A DNA stretch of 64,000 nt from JAFLCM01 sp046154665 (GCA_046154665.1 JBJXFG010000060.1:1-64000); one strand, 5' to 3'. Shown: positions 50,974 to 59,861, counted from the stretch's first letter. Translations and numbers: made by a program. Notes: generated by a model not told the origin, from the sequence alone.

Positions 50974-52698
50974 ATGACAGGCCGGATGCGGACCATCGCC
51001 GTCATTAATCAGAAGGGTGGGAGTGGCAAGACCACTTCGGCGATCAACCTCGCCGCCGTCTTCGCGCACCGCGGGCAGCGCACCCTGCTCGTCGATGTCG
51101 ACCCGCAATCGCACTGTGCGCTGGGCCTTGCGGTCCCGGAATCGCAGATCGAGCTCACCGTCGCCGAGGCCATGCTCGCCGCCGACGATCGACCGCTCGA
51201 TACCAAGCGCCTCCTCTGGAACGTCAACAAGACGCTCGACCTGATGCCCAGCACCACGCGCCTGGCGGGCCTCGAGGCCGCGAGAGGCGGCCTCGCCGAC
51301 CGCGAAGACCGCGACCTGCGCCTCGCCGCCGTGCTGCGCCGATTCGAAGCAACGTACGAGTGGGTCGTTATCGACTGCCCGCCCTCGATCGGCCTGCTCA
51401 CCTTCAACGCCCTGCGTGCGTCAACCGAGATCCTCATCCCCGTCGAGACCGGCTACTTCGCGCTCCGCGGTGCCGCCAAGCAGGTCCAGACCATCCGCGC
51501 CCTGTGCCGACGCTTCGGCCAGGCCCCGCCCTACCGCGTGCTCCCCACGATGCACGACGAGAACTCGCCGGTCTCGTGCGATGTGCTCGCCGAACTGCAG
51601 CGCAAGTTCGCCGACTGCGTGATCCCCGTCACGATCCGCTTCGACCAGCGGCTGAAGGAAGCCGCCTCGATGGGCTCCTCGGTCACCGATTACGCGCCGC
51701 GTTCCAGTGGCAGCGCCGACTACGCCGCCCTCGCTTCGTACCTCGCCGAGAACCATCCTGTCCCGCTCCGACTCGACCCCGAGGCCGCGGCTGACGGCAC
51801 GACGGAAATGCCCGACGCCAACACCCGGCGCACCCGCGGCCTCGTCGCCATCGATCTGTTCAACCACGACGAAGCCGCCCGTGACGGCGCGCCCGGCCCG
51901 CACGCCGCCGCCGCCGCTGGCCACGACAGCCGAAACGGCGGTGCCGCCTTCTTCCGTCCGACGCTCGACCTGACCGCTCCGCACTCCGCCGCGCCCGCCC
52001 CGGCGCACGCGGCCCAACTCGCGACCGCTCCCGCCCCGCCGGTGAGCCGCGCCGCCGAACTCGCCGCCCGCGCCCGGCGCATCCTGCAGCGCAGCGAAGA
52101 GCTCACCCATCGCCTCGCCCACGACCTGCCCCCGCACCACCAGGACGGTTTGCGCTCAGAGGCCCCCACGCACTCCCCGGACCCCGCGCACGCCTCACCT
52201 GCGCACGCCTCCCCCGCCCCCGTCGGCGTCTACATCGAGCCCGCGCCTCTCCCCGCCGCCGTCAGCACCCCCGCGCTCCCGGTCACCTTCGGCCCACGCC
52301 TCACTCCGCAGGGCGTCCTCTTCGTCTACCCGCTCGCGCTGGGCCCCCGCGTCTCCATCGCCGGCGATCACAACGCCTGGTCCGGCGACGCCACCGTCCT
52401 GCGCTTCAACCCGCACACCGCCCTGCACGAGTGCTGTCTCCGCGTCACGCCCGGCAAGTTCCGCTACCGCCTCGTTGTCGCCGGCCGTTGGTTCGCCGAC
52501 CCCTTCAACCCCATCTCCGAGCCCAACCCCTTCGGCGACATGGACAGCGTCCTCGAAGTGCCCGATCCCGAAGCGCTCAGCGAGGCCGCCGCGCCGCGAG
52601 CCGCGCCCGCCCCTGTCCCCGTCGCCCTCAGCGAAGCCATCAACACGAACCCTGCTCACCCAACCACCCTGCCGAGCCCCGCCCATGCACACGCGTAG
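50974..52698 (+). CDS. ParA-type ATPase fused to a CBM48/AMPK-beta-like domain
   Basis: A 574-residue fusion. Residues 1-265 are a complete ParA ATPase: deviant Walker A KGGSGKTT (14-21), LVDVDPQSHCALGL, VIDCPPSIGLLTFNALRAS, and the switch region PVETGYFALRGAAKQVQTI. Residues 265-445 are a disordered Ala/Pro/His linker with one helix. Residues 447-529 resemble the CBM48/AMPK-beta glycogen-binding fold: VSIAGDHNAWSGDATVLRF, TPGKFRYRLVVAGRWFADP, then GDMDSVLEV. The usual FN is HN. No parB gene or parS site is seen. Its last 14 bp overlap the next gene. ATG 50974 is preceded by GAGGAG. Confidence 0.88.
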   Translation: MTGRMRTIAVINQKGGSGKTTSAINLAAVFAHRGQRTLLVDVDPQSHCALGLAVPESQIELTVAEAMLAADDRPLDTKRLLWNVNKTLDLMPSTTRLAGLEAARGGLADREDRDLRLAAVLRRFEATYEWVVIDCPPSIGLLTFNALRASTEILIPVETGYFALRGAAKQVQTIRALCRRFGQAPPYRVLPTMHDENSPVSCDVLAELQRKFADCVIPVTIRFDQRLKEAASMGSSVTDYAPRSSGSADYAALASYLAENHPVPLRLDPEAAADGTTEMPDANTRRTRGLVAIDLFNHDEAARDGAPGPHAAAAAGHDSRNGGAAFFRPTLDLTAPHSAAPAPAHAAQLATAPAPPVSRAAELAARARRILQRSEELTHRLAHDLPPHHQDGLRSEAPTHSPDPAHASPAHASPAPVGVYIEPAPLPAAVSTPALPVTFGPRLTPQGVLFVYPLALGPRVSIAGDHNAWSGDATVLRFNPHTALHECCLRVTPGKFRYRLVVAGRWFADPFNPISEPNPFGDMDSVLEVPDPEALSEAAAPRAAPAPVPVALSEAINTNPAHPTTLPSPAHAHA

Positions 52699-54019
52699 CG
52701 GCACCACATCCCCGTTCCTCGAACCGCCCGACGCCGCGTCGTACGACGCGCTCGCCGACCTGTTCCTCGGCGCGCCGACCAGCGCCGCCGAGCCCACCCG
52801 CGCCGCGCCGGGACCGGTTTCCCCGCGCACCCCGAGCGTCCCCGTGACCGCCGTCGCGCCCGCCGCGCCCGCGCGCTCCGCCGAAGCGTTGACGGTCGAG
52901 ATGCTCGTCATGGGCCACCTCCCTGTCCGAGCCAACCCTTGGGCCGCCCAGTACGCCCGCGCCGTCGCCGACCGAGGCACCCCCGTCGCCCTCCTCCGCG
53001 TCAGCGCCGGTGAAGCGATGCTCGATCTCTTCGGCGTCCGCCCCGAACAGCGCGAACACCACCACGAACTTACACTCGAATCCGCCCTGCAACGCGCCCG
53101 CGGTTTCACCAACCACTGGATCATCCAGTGTGACGAAGCCGACCCGGTGGCCCCAATGCCGCTCGACCGCGCCGACCTCGTCACCCTGCTCTGCGCTGGC
53201 AACGAAGCCGCCGTCCTGGCCGCCTTCCAGAGCCTGAAATCTCTCGCTGGCGCGCTCGAGAAGCGCCCCCGCACGCTCCTCCAAGTCGGCGTCATGGGTG
53301 CCGAGCCCGCCGAAGCAACATCCATCGCCGCAAGGCTCCGCCAGTCCGCCGACCTGTTCTTGAAGCGCCGCGTCGACCCCGCCCCAAGCGTCGGCAAGAT
53401 GGGCCCCACCGGCGGCGCCGCCGTCTTCCGCGGCCCCACATCCCACAGCGCCTCCGAACTCCTCGACCTCGCCGCCAGAGCGCCGACCCCGAAGTTCCCA
53501 GAACGCGAGACGATCCCACCGGCCGCACGCCAAGACCCCTTGCCCCGTGCTACTGACCTGACCGCAGGTCAGTGTGAAAGACTCCCGGCTCCCGTCACAG
53601 CCGAACCGCTTCGCAACATCAGCACCGACCCGAACCCGGGTCCGAGCCACGGCGTCTCGACATCCAAAGGCAGTCTCGCCCACCGCCTCCCCAACCTCAC
53701 TTCGCTCCCGTTCCGCTGCCCCGATGCGCCCACCGTCGAGTTCGCGCGAGACGAGCACGCCACCCTCCACCTCTTGCTCTCGAGTGAAGGCCCCGAAGCG
53801 CTTCACGCGATCACCTCGGCCCACGCTTGGGCCGCCAAGAACGCCGAGCTGCTCCGCCTCGTCGCGCCTGGCCTGGACGCCGATGCCGCCGCCCTCCACC
53901 TGTTTACCTCGTCCCCGAAGCGGCTCCGTCCGCTGCTCGACTCGCGCATCCGCGTCCACTTGCTCGCGGGCGTTGAAGTCGAAGGAAAAGCAGGCTGGTA
54001 TTGCGTCGAGTTAAACTAG
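52685..54019 (+). CDS. MinD/ParA-like protein lacking a P-loop
   Basis: A 444-residue protein overlapping the ParA fusion by 14 bp. No family is recognised directly. Residues 65-230 can be laid on the neighbouring ParA/MinD fold: strand and helix VEMLVMGHLPVRANPWAAQY then GTPVALLRV, where the P-loop is replaced by GHLPVRANP; then WIIQCDEADPVAPMPLDRAD with LLCAGNEAAVLAAFQSLKSL in the place of the DCGAGIG and TPEP blocks of FlhG. The C-terminal 90 residues (about 355-444) form another compact region of unknown type. A hairpin repeat at 53552 lies in the linker. The fold proposal is inference. Confidence 0.65.
   Translation: MHTRSGTTSPFLEPPDAASYDALADLFLGAPTSAAEPTRAAPGPVSPRTPSVPVTAVAPAAPARSAEALTVEMLVMGHLPVRANPWAAQYARAVADRGTPVALLRVSAGEAMLDLFGVRPEQREHHHELTLESALQRARGFTNHWIIQCDEADPVAPMPLDRADLVTLLCAGNEAAVLAAFQSLKSLAGALEKRPRTLLQVGVMGAEPAEATSIAARLRQSADLFLKRRVDPAPSVGKMGPTGGAAVFRGPTSHSASELLDLAARAPTPKFPERETIPPAARQDPLPRATDLTAGQCERLPAPVTAEPLRNISTDPNPGPSHGVSTSKGSLAHRLPNLTSLPFRCPDAPTVEFARDEHATLHLLLSSEGPEALHAITSAHAWAAKNAELLRLVAPGLDADAAALHLFTSSPKRLRPLLDSRIRVHLLAGVEVEGKAGWYCVELN
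53552..53573. repeat. Hairpin ACTGACCTG / CAGGTCAGT inside a coding region
   Basis: A 9-bp perfect stem with a 4-base loop, resembling the CACTGA-type intergenic hairpins at 4966 and 44441. Here it lies in frame within the linker of the P-loop-less protein and encodes part of ATDLTAGQCER. Confidence 0.55.
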
Positions 54020-54123
54020 GAAGATTGGGGGGTATGGGTGAAATAAGCCACGGTTATCGGACGTGGTTGTGTTCAGCCTGTGTCAAATGGGCCGAAAATA
54101 CGGGATTCTCCCCACCTATCCCA

Positions 54124-54151
54124 TTGCAGTTGGCGGATTTCAGCGCATAAT
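54124..54151 (+). promoter_or_regulatory. Likely sigma-70 promoter of the secreted-protein gene
   Basis: TTGCAG (54124-54129) and CATAAT (54146-54151) are separated by 16 bp, about 95 bp before the ATG at 54247. The surrounding 227-bp gap has noticeably lower GC than the genes. Confidence 0.5.
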
Positions 54152-54246
54152 CCGGCCGTGTCAGGAACACGTTGCCGCGCGCCGGGAAGCGCGTCGGCTC
54201 ATTTTTCACTCATCACGTATTCGTGATTAACTTAGGAGGGAAACCC

Positions 54247-54939
54247 ATGCGCTCGATGCTTTCGTTCTGCGCCGCCGGCGCGCTGCTCGGCCTCACCACG
54301 GTCGCCGGCTCCGCTTCCGGTGCCATGATCGTCGACGGCCTCTACGACCTCGCCAACCACCCCGACGGCTCCGCCCAGCCCCCGCGCTACGGCCTGCGCC
54401 TCGACGAACTCTACAACGCCACCCCCGGCCACGACCAGTTCACCTTTGACTTCGAAGACACCCGCTCGAACATGCAGATGATCATCAGCGGGAACACCGT
54501 CCGCATCTTCGGCGTCACCTGGGGCGGCCGTGATACCGGCGCCGGCTACGAAGTCGAGCCCACCACCGGCCTCTACACCGTTGACTTCCTTTACAACATC
54601 GGCGTCGGCCCCGTCGCCGGCGACGATGACATCGAAGTCGCCGCCAGCGCCGCCGGCCTCAACTCCGGCACCATCCTCAGCCCCACCGGCGACCTCATCC
54701 CCATGGTCGACTACGCCGGCAGCTTCCCCAACACCTTCCGCCTCGGCGACGAAGACAACGACCTCGGCCACCGCGGCCACGCCGGCATCTCCGGCTGGGG
54801 CTGGCTCAACTACAACGGCGGGCAGCACGTCGCCGCCAGCGACTGGCTCTTCACCGCGACCCTCGTCCCCACCCCCGGCGCCGCCACCCTCGTTCTCGGC
54901 GCCGCCGCCATGACCCTGCGCCGCCGCCGCTCGAACTGA
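54247..54939 (+). CDS. Secreted protein with PEP-CTERM-like sorting tail
   Basis: A 230-residue exported protein. A signal peptide opens it (MLSFCAAGALLGLTTVAGSA, ending near SASGA). The body is Asp/Asn/Gly-rich, with no cysteines after the signal region, and of unknown fold (GLYDLANHPDGSAQPPRYGL; YDFEDTR-like FTFDFEDTRSNMQMIISG). The C-terminus is VPTPGAATLVLGAAAMTLRR ending in RRRSN: a short motif, a membrane helix and an arginine cluster, as in PEP-CTERM-type sorting signals. A very strong ribosome-binding site, TTAGGAGGG, is 7-8 bp before the ATG, which suggests high expression. Confidence 0.8.
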   Translation: MRSMLSFCAAGALLGLTTVAGSASGAMIVDGLYDLANHPDGSAQPPRYGLRLDELYNATPGHDQFTFDFEDTRSNMQMIISGNTVRIFGVTWGGRDTGAGYEVEPTTGLYTVDFLYNIGVGPVAGDDDIEVAASAAGLNSGTILSPTGDLIPMVDYAGSFPNTFRLGDEDNDLGHRGHAGISGWGWLNYNGGQHVAASDWLFTATLVPTPGAATLVLGAAAMTLRRRRSN

Positions 54940-54958
54940 CCTTCAGGCACCGAGCCGA

Positions 54959-54985
54959 CGAGCCCCGAGCGCAAGCGAGCGGGTG
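54959..54985. repeat. Dispersed REP-like palindrome, half copy
   Basis: GAGCCCCGAGCGCAAGCGAG, the left arm of the element at 38808, without its right arm. It stands between the sorting-tail gene and its terminator. Confidence 0.6.
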
Positions 54986-55011
54986 ACTTTTCACCCCACC
55001 GCACTTCAACC

Positions 55012-55044
55012 AAGGCCCGCGCCAACACGGCGCGGGCCTTTTCT
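55012..55044 (+). terminator. Rho-independent terminator after the sorting-tail gene
   Basis: AAGGCCCGCGCC and GGCGCGGGCCTT form a perfect 12-bp stem with a 5-base loop, followed by a short T-rich run. It lies 73 bp after the stop. Confidence 0.85.
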
Positions 55045-55115
55045 CGTTCACCGCCCCGTTTCATCGCCCCCGCGCGCTCGGACCGATACCCTACTTCTTT
55101 CCGGCGACCAAGCGC

Positions 55116-56318
55116 ATGGGCATCCACGACCGCGACTACGCACGACCGAACTCAGGCCAAAAGCCCCAGGGCTTCTCCCTGCGCCGATCCATCGGCCCAG
55201 GTGGCCCGTGGCGAATCACCATCACCACCTGGATCATCATCATCTGCGCCGTCGTCTTCGCCTTTGACGCCTTCGCGGGCCCCAAGTGGCAGGTCGAGAC
55301 CACCGCCGGAGAGGTCTACGGCGGCCCTTTCTGGACAGAGAACCGGCCGCCCACCCTCGCCGAGCGCAAGACCTTTGTCACCGCCCGCGACCAGACCCAG
55401 CAACTCCCCGACGGCTTCCTCGGCCACCCCAAGTTCCGCGCCGACGCCAACGGCAACATCGCCCGCGCGCCCGACGGCACCCCCCAGCAGATCGGCCTCG
55501 AACGATTCCTGCAGATGCCCCCGCTCAAAAGCATCGGGCACTTCTCCACCGGCAAGGGATTCACCGAGCTGCAGGTCTGGCGACTGGTCCTCTTCCAGTT
55601 CCTCCACGCCGATCTCAACCACCTCGTCCTCAACATGCTCGGCCTGTTCTTCTTCGGCCCCCTCGTCGAGCGCTACCTCGGCGGCGGGCGACGCTACCTC
55701 GCCTTCTACCTCATGTGCGGCATCTGCGGGGCCCTCTTCTACCTCCTCCTCAACCTCCTCGGCGCGGGCTTCGGCCTCAAACTCCCCGGTGTACTCGTCG
55801 GCGATACCTACACGCCCCTCATCGGCGCCTCAGCCGGGTGCTTCGGCGTCCTCATCGCCGCCGCCTACATCGCCGGCGATGAAGAAATGCTCTTCTTCGG
55901 CATCATCCCGATGAAGGTCCGCACCGGCGCGTACATCATGCTCGCGCTCGCCGCCGCGAACCTCCTCTGGGGCGGGCAGAACGCCGGCGGCGACGCGGCC
56001 CACATCGGCGGCGCCATCGCCGGATGGTTCTTCATCCGCCGACCCTACCTCCTCCGCGAGTTCTTCGACTTCTTCGGCCCCGGCCGGACCAAGCTCCGCC
56101 GCGAAAACGCCGCCGGGGCGAACTCGCGCGGGCGAATTGCAGGTGGGATGACCGGAACCATCGGCCGCGCCGCCCCGAGCGCCCGGCCCCGCTCCAGCGG
56201 CCCGACGCTCAACGAACAGCGCCGCATCGACGAACTCCTCGACAAGGTGAAAGACAAGGGCCTCGCCAGCCTCACCGACGACGAGCGCGAGTTCCTGCGC
56301 CGATTCAGGGATGCGTAG
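55116..56318 (+). CDS. Rhomboid family intramembrane serine protease
   Basis: A 400-residue membrane protease. The first helix is about residues 33-55. A soluble insertion follows (about 60-150), then the rhomboid core: FQFLHADLNHLVLNMLGLFF, RYLAFYLMCGICGALFYLLL, the catalytic serine in LIGASAGCFGVLIAA, and the catalytic histidine in DAAHIGGAIAGWFF. A Ser-His dyad is therefore present. The C-terminal tail ends in ERRIDELLDKV-like QRRIDELLDKVKDKGLASLT and FLRRFRDA, typical of rhomboids from this phylum. Substrates are unknown. Confidence 0.92.
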   Translation: MGIHDRDYARPNSGQKPQGFSLRRSIGPGGPWRITITTWIIIICAVVFAFDAFAGPKWQVETTAGEVYGGPFWTENRPPTLAERKTFVTARDQTQQLPDGFLGHPKFRADANGNIARAPDGTPQQIGLERFLQMPPLKSIGHFSTGKGFTELQVWRLVLFQFLHADLNHLVLNMLGLFFFGPLVERYLGGGRRYLAFYLMCGICGALFYLLLNLLGAGFGLKLPGVLVGDTYTPLIGASAGCFGVLIAAAYIAGDEEMLFFGIIPMKVRTGAYIMLALAAANLLWGGQNAGGDAAHIGGAIAGWFFIRRPYLLREFFDFFGPGRTKLRRENAAGANSRGRIAGGMTGTIGRAAPSARPRSSGPTLNEQRRIDELLDKVKDKGLASLTDDEREFLRRFRDA

Positions 56319-56347
56319 CGACCGCTGTCGCAAGAGCGCCCGAGCAC

Positions 56348-56440
56348 ACGAGCCCCGAGCGTCAGCGAGTGGGTCGAAGTGTCGTGTTCGCCCATTGCTC
56401 CGAAGAACCCACTCGCTCACGCTCGGGGCTCGTGTGCTCG
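56348..56440. repeat. Dispersed REP-like palindrome, best copy
   Basis: Left arm ACACGAGCCCCGAGCGTCAG continues CGAGTGGGT; right arm ACCCACTCGCTCACGCTCGG continues GGCTCGTGT. The arms pair over nearly 30 bp around a centre of about 35 bases. It lies between the rhomboid gene and the terminator at 56451. Confidence 0.85.
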
Positions 56441-56450
56441 TTTGCATAGG

Positions 56451-56485
56451 AAAAAAAACGACCGACCCTCACAGGCCGGTCGTTT
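56451..56485 (-). terminator. Rho-independent terminator of the GH15-like gene
   Basis: On the minus strand, AAACGACCG and CGGTCGTTT pair, and the stem is followed by a run of eight T. It begins 46 bp after the stop of the convergent glycosidase gene. A weaker T-run on the other side may let it serve the rhomboid gene too. Confidence 0.85.
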
Positions 56486-56531
56486 CATTTTCGTCCTCAG
56501 ACGTGCGGTCCGGTCAAGCTGCCGAAGCAGC

Positions 56532-59500
56532 TCAGCACGGCCCGGCGCCGAAGGAACCCAGGAACAAAGTCAGGTCGAGCACGTTCACCGCGCCGTCGCC
56601 GTTCAGGTCGCCGCCGGTGTTGGCCGGCACGATCGTGCCGAACGCGCCCAGGAAGATCGTGAGGTCCTGCACGTTCACCGCGTTGTCGGCGTTCAAGTCC
56701 GCCGGACGCTTGGTGTCCACGCGGAACGTCGTGACCGCGTTGGTGCCCGTCGCCAGTGCCGACTCGATCTGCACGACGCCCAAGGGCGCGACATAGGTGT
56801 ACGTCACCGTCACGCCGTTCACGGTCACCGAGCAGATCGGCGAGTTCGCCGGCACGCGGATCTCGCACGAGGCGGTCACCGGCTGACCGGTCAGATTCGT
56901 GTACGCGATCGCCGCCCCGCGGCTGTCCTCGCTCGCCGTCACGCTCACGCGGTCGGCGCCGATCTTCAGGTTGTTGAACGTCATGCTCGGCCACCCGGTG
57001 GGCAGCTTGGGGGCCACGAAGAACCGATCGGAAGCGGCGCTGGGGTTGAAGTCCAGCAGCGCCATCACCGCATCGACAAACGTCGACATCGATTCCCACG
57101 CGTTGGGCCACGCCGTCTGCAGGCGGAAGTCGGTCTGGCCGGGGTAGAGCAGGCTCGAGTTCGGCGCGATCTGCTCAGCGCCCAGCCCCACCGGCCCGAG
57201 GTTCTGGATGCACAGGTCCATCCGAGACTTGAAGTTATCGATATCGCCCTTGCCGGGCGTCAGATTGGCACGTTCCGCATAGAACAACCCGTACCACGCC
57301 GTGCTCAGGAACCACGGGTTCCCGGTGGGCTGGCCGAGGTTGCACGAGGGATTGCCCAGCCAGTAGGTGTCGCACCAGTAGCGGTCGATGAGGCCCTGGA
57401 ACTGCCCGCTGAAGTTCACCAGCGGCTTGTTGTTGCCGAAGCGGTCGTTGGCCACGCCGTTGATCCGGTCCATCACCAGCTTGGCGCGGGGGCTCGTGGG
57501 CGCGTGCGTCTCGAAGGGGTACACGATGCCCAGCTGCGAGATGTCGGTGTTCTCGCCGTTCCAGTCCAAGCGAGCGTCGAGCCCGCCCTGGATCGCGTTC
57601 CGACGGAACGTGAACGTCGCCACGTCCGCGTTGTTCCCGAGGATCTGCGCGATGTCCGCGGCGTCCTTCAGCCCGCGCACCACGTTCGCGTTCGAATAAA
57701 TGAACACGTCGAACTGGTCTTCCCAGATGTTGTTCGAATACATCAGATCCACGCCGTCTTCATACCGCAGCCGCGAATCGATGTCTGAATCCTCCGACAT
57801 CGCCAGACCCGCCTCGTACACCGTCAGGTAGTAGTCGTTCAGCAGGGCCGTGTCGCCCTCGACGTTGTAGAGCCACTTGATGCCCCACGGGAACACCGCC
57901 GTCTCGTCGACCTGCGGCGCCGTCCACACCTGATAGCCGTCGGTGGTGTACTTCTGGAACCAGAATGCCCGACCCGTGTACCCCGTATCAAACGTCTGGC
58001 TCGCACGGAAGCACACGTCACGCAGGAACCGGTACACCTCGCGCGCCTCGGCGGTGTGGCCGGTGCGCGTCAGCGTCACCGCTCCGTACACCGCGTCACG
58101 CGGCCACACAAAGGGGTACGCGCCGTTGTGATACCCCGCGATCAGGCCGCCGTTCTTCTCGTCAAGGTGCAGCGCCGTCGCCAGCAGCCCGCGGTTGAAC
58201 AGCGTCTCCCACGACGAATCGGGCAGGTCCACCGTCACCCCCGAGTTCAGCCAGTTCGTCCAGTGCGTGTCGGTGGTTGATTGCCACCCCGCCATGCTTG
58301 TGGCGAGCACCTGATCGATCGGCCCGTCCATCTGGAACGCGTACGTCCCGACGGCACCGGCGAAGTTGTCAAACCCGCCCACGATCACAAAGTTCACCTC
58401 GCGCGTCTCGCCGGGGTTGAGCGACACCTTCGCGCCGATCCACCCCTGCCCGTTGTCGGGCGACGTATCGCGCCACGAATCAACCACGGCGGAGCCCGAC
58501 GCCGAGCCCACCGCCGCGCACACCTTCATGGTCGCGCTGAGGTAGACCGACACGTTCTTGTCGTAGTTCGGGAACGTGGTCGGGTTGTATTCGCCCACCG
58601 CGCCCGCCAGGCGCTGGGTGGTGTCAAACGCCACCATCGTCCCGCGCGCCGCGTCGAAGAACATCCCGTCAAACTGGTCCCCGCCGTTCATCGCAGGGTC
58701 CATGTAGTAATAGACGTTGACGTCCTCGGCGGTCGCCCCGTTGTTCGTCAGGATCATCCGCTTGACGTACAGCCCTTTGTTCGGCTGCCCGCCGTCGGTC
58801 GTCGGGAACGTGATCCCCTTGGGCGAGAAATCGAACTGCTGCACCGTGATGTTGTTGCCCGCGGCGACCAGGCGCTGCGTGGTCTGCACCGTCTGGGTGG
58901 TCCCCACATACGACTGCGCCACATCAACAAAGTCCGTCCCCGTCTGGTTCGTCAGCCAGTACGTCTTGTCATCAACACGGATGCCCGCGAACGCCTGGTT
59001 CAGGTGCATCTGCCCGCGGAAGCCCAGCGGCAGCCCCGGGGGGAACGTGTCCGGCCCGTCCACATACCCCTCGTTCTTCGTCGAGATGCCCTGCACGCAA
59101 CCCGCCGACGGGTAGTAGATGTCGTACACCGACCCGTTCTGGTCGATCTGCACGTTGATGTTGTTGTTGCCGACAACCGCCTCCTCCTTCCACGTCCACA
59201 CCGGCGGATAGCCCGCGGTGTGGTTCACAAACGCGCTGCCCTGCCCCGGCCACGCCAGCTTGTTCGTCCACGTGAACACCGTCCCCGCGCCCCCGCCCGC
59301 AAACACTTCCGGCCCGTCGTTGTCGCGTGCCGCGACGCGGTACTTGATGACGCGCCCATACACCGTCGTGTCAAGGCTCAGCGCCGACACCGGGAAGTCC
59401 GCGCGCCACCAGTCGTCGTTGCCGCCGAACCCGTTGGGCTGGTTGCGCACAAACGCGAGACCGCCGCCGCCGTTGCTCAACACCGCTGTCGAGGGGTTGC

Positions 59501-59798
59501 CCGCCACGCCGTTCGACCCGACCGGGTCGGACCCATCCAGCGTGTAGTAGATGTTCACAAAGTTGTACGTGAACGAAGGACCAACCTTGACCCACAGGTC
59601 CACAGTCTCGTCTTCGCGAGGCAGCTCCGGCTCGCGCCCGGTGACGGTCGCGGGCTCGCCAAACACCGACGTGCCGGGCGCGTGGCTCACCAGCGCCGGA
59701 TCAGCCACGGCACTCGAAGAGAGCGTGCCCAGGCACGCGAGCATCAGCGCGATCCGCGCCGGGCTGGAACGACAGACGGTGGAGTGGGTGTGGTGCAT
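56532..59798 (-). CDS. Secreted GH15-like glycoside hydrolase with dockerin-like tail
   Basis: A 1,088-residue exported enzyme. A signal peptide (about residues 1-32, ALMLACLGTLSSSAVAD) precedes a beta-rich N-terminal domain (to about 480), as in bacterial glucoamylases. The (alpha/alpha)6 part starts near LFNRGLLATALHLDEKNGGL and has AYPFVWPRDAVYGAVTLTRT and VGLGAEQIAPNSSLLYPG, where a catalytic Glu of GH15 enzymes lies. The last 60 residues hold two dockerin-like Ca-binding repeats (DLNADNAVNVQDLTIFLGAF; DLNGDGAVNVLDLTLFLGSF). It probably cuts alpha-glucans outside the cell. Confidence 0.85.
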   Translation of the reverse strand: MHHTHSTVCRSSPARIALMLACLGTLSSSAVADPALVSHAPGTSVFGEPATVTGREPELPREDETVDLWVKVGPSFTYNFVNIYYTLDGSDPVGSNGVAGNPSTAVLSNGGGGLAFVRNQPNGFGGNDDWWRADFPVSALSLDTTVYGRVIKYRVAARDNDGPEVFAGGGAGTVFTWTNKLAWPGQGSAFVNHTAGYPPVWTWKEEAVVGNNNINVQIDQNGSVYDIYYPSAGCVQGISTKNEGYVDGPDTFPPGLPLGFRGQMHLNQAFAGIRVDDKTYWLTNQTGTDFVDVAQSYVGTTQTVQTTQRLVAAGNNITVQQFDFSPKGITFPTTDGGQPNKGLYVKRMILTNNGATAEDVNVYYYMDPAMNGGDQFDGMFFDAARGTMVAFDTTQRLAGAVGEYNPTTFPNYDKNVSVYLSATMKVCAAVGSASGSAVVDSWRDTSPDNGQGWIGAKVSLNPGETREVNFVIVGGFDNFAGAVGTYAFQMDGPIDQVLATSMAGWQSTTDTHWTNWLNSGVTVDLPDSSWETLFNRGLLATALHLDEKNGGLIAGYHNGAYPFVWPRDAVYGAVTLTRTGHTAEAREVYRFLRDVCFRASQTFDTGYTGRAFWFQKYTTDGYQVWTAPQVDETAVFPWGIKWLYNVEGDTALLNDYYLTVYEAGLAMSEDSDIDSRLRYEDGVDLMYSNNIWEDQFDVFIYSNANVVRGLKDAADIAQILGNNADVATFTFRRNAIQGGLDARLDWNGENTDISQLGIVYPFETHAPTSPRAKLVMDRINGVANDRFGNNKPLVNFSGQFQGLIDRYWCDTYWLGNPSCNLGQPTGNPWFLSTAWYGLFYAERANLTPGKGDIDNFKSRMDLCIQNLGPVGLGAEQIAPNSSLLYPGQTDFRLQTAWPNAWESMSTFVDAVMALLDFNPSAASDRFFVAPKLPTGWPSMTFNNLKIGADRVSVTASEDSRGAAIAYTNLTGQPVTASCEIRVPANSPICSVTVNGVTVTYTYVAPLGVVQIESALATGTNAVTTFRVDTKRPADLNADNAVNVQDLTIFLGAFGTIVPANTGGDLNGDGAVNVLDLTLFLGSFGAGPC

Positions 59799-59861
59799 GA
59801 TGCTGAAGGGTCCTGAAGGGAAACGGCGCTGCCGTGCGCCTCTTTGCTAAACCGCTTTACC

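Noticed and set aside
50974..54019. The ParA fusion and its neighbour as a plasmid partition (parAB) system
   Set aside because: The second protein has no ParB-like HTH or CTP-binding motif, no parS-like palindrome was noticed, and the setting is chromosomal.
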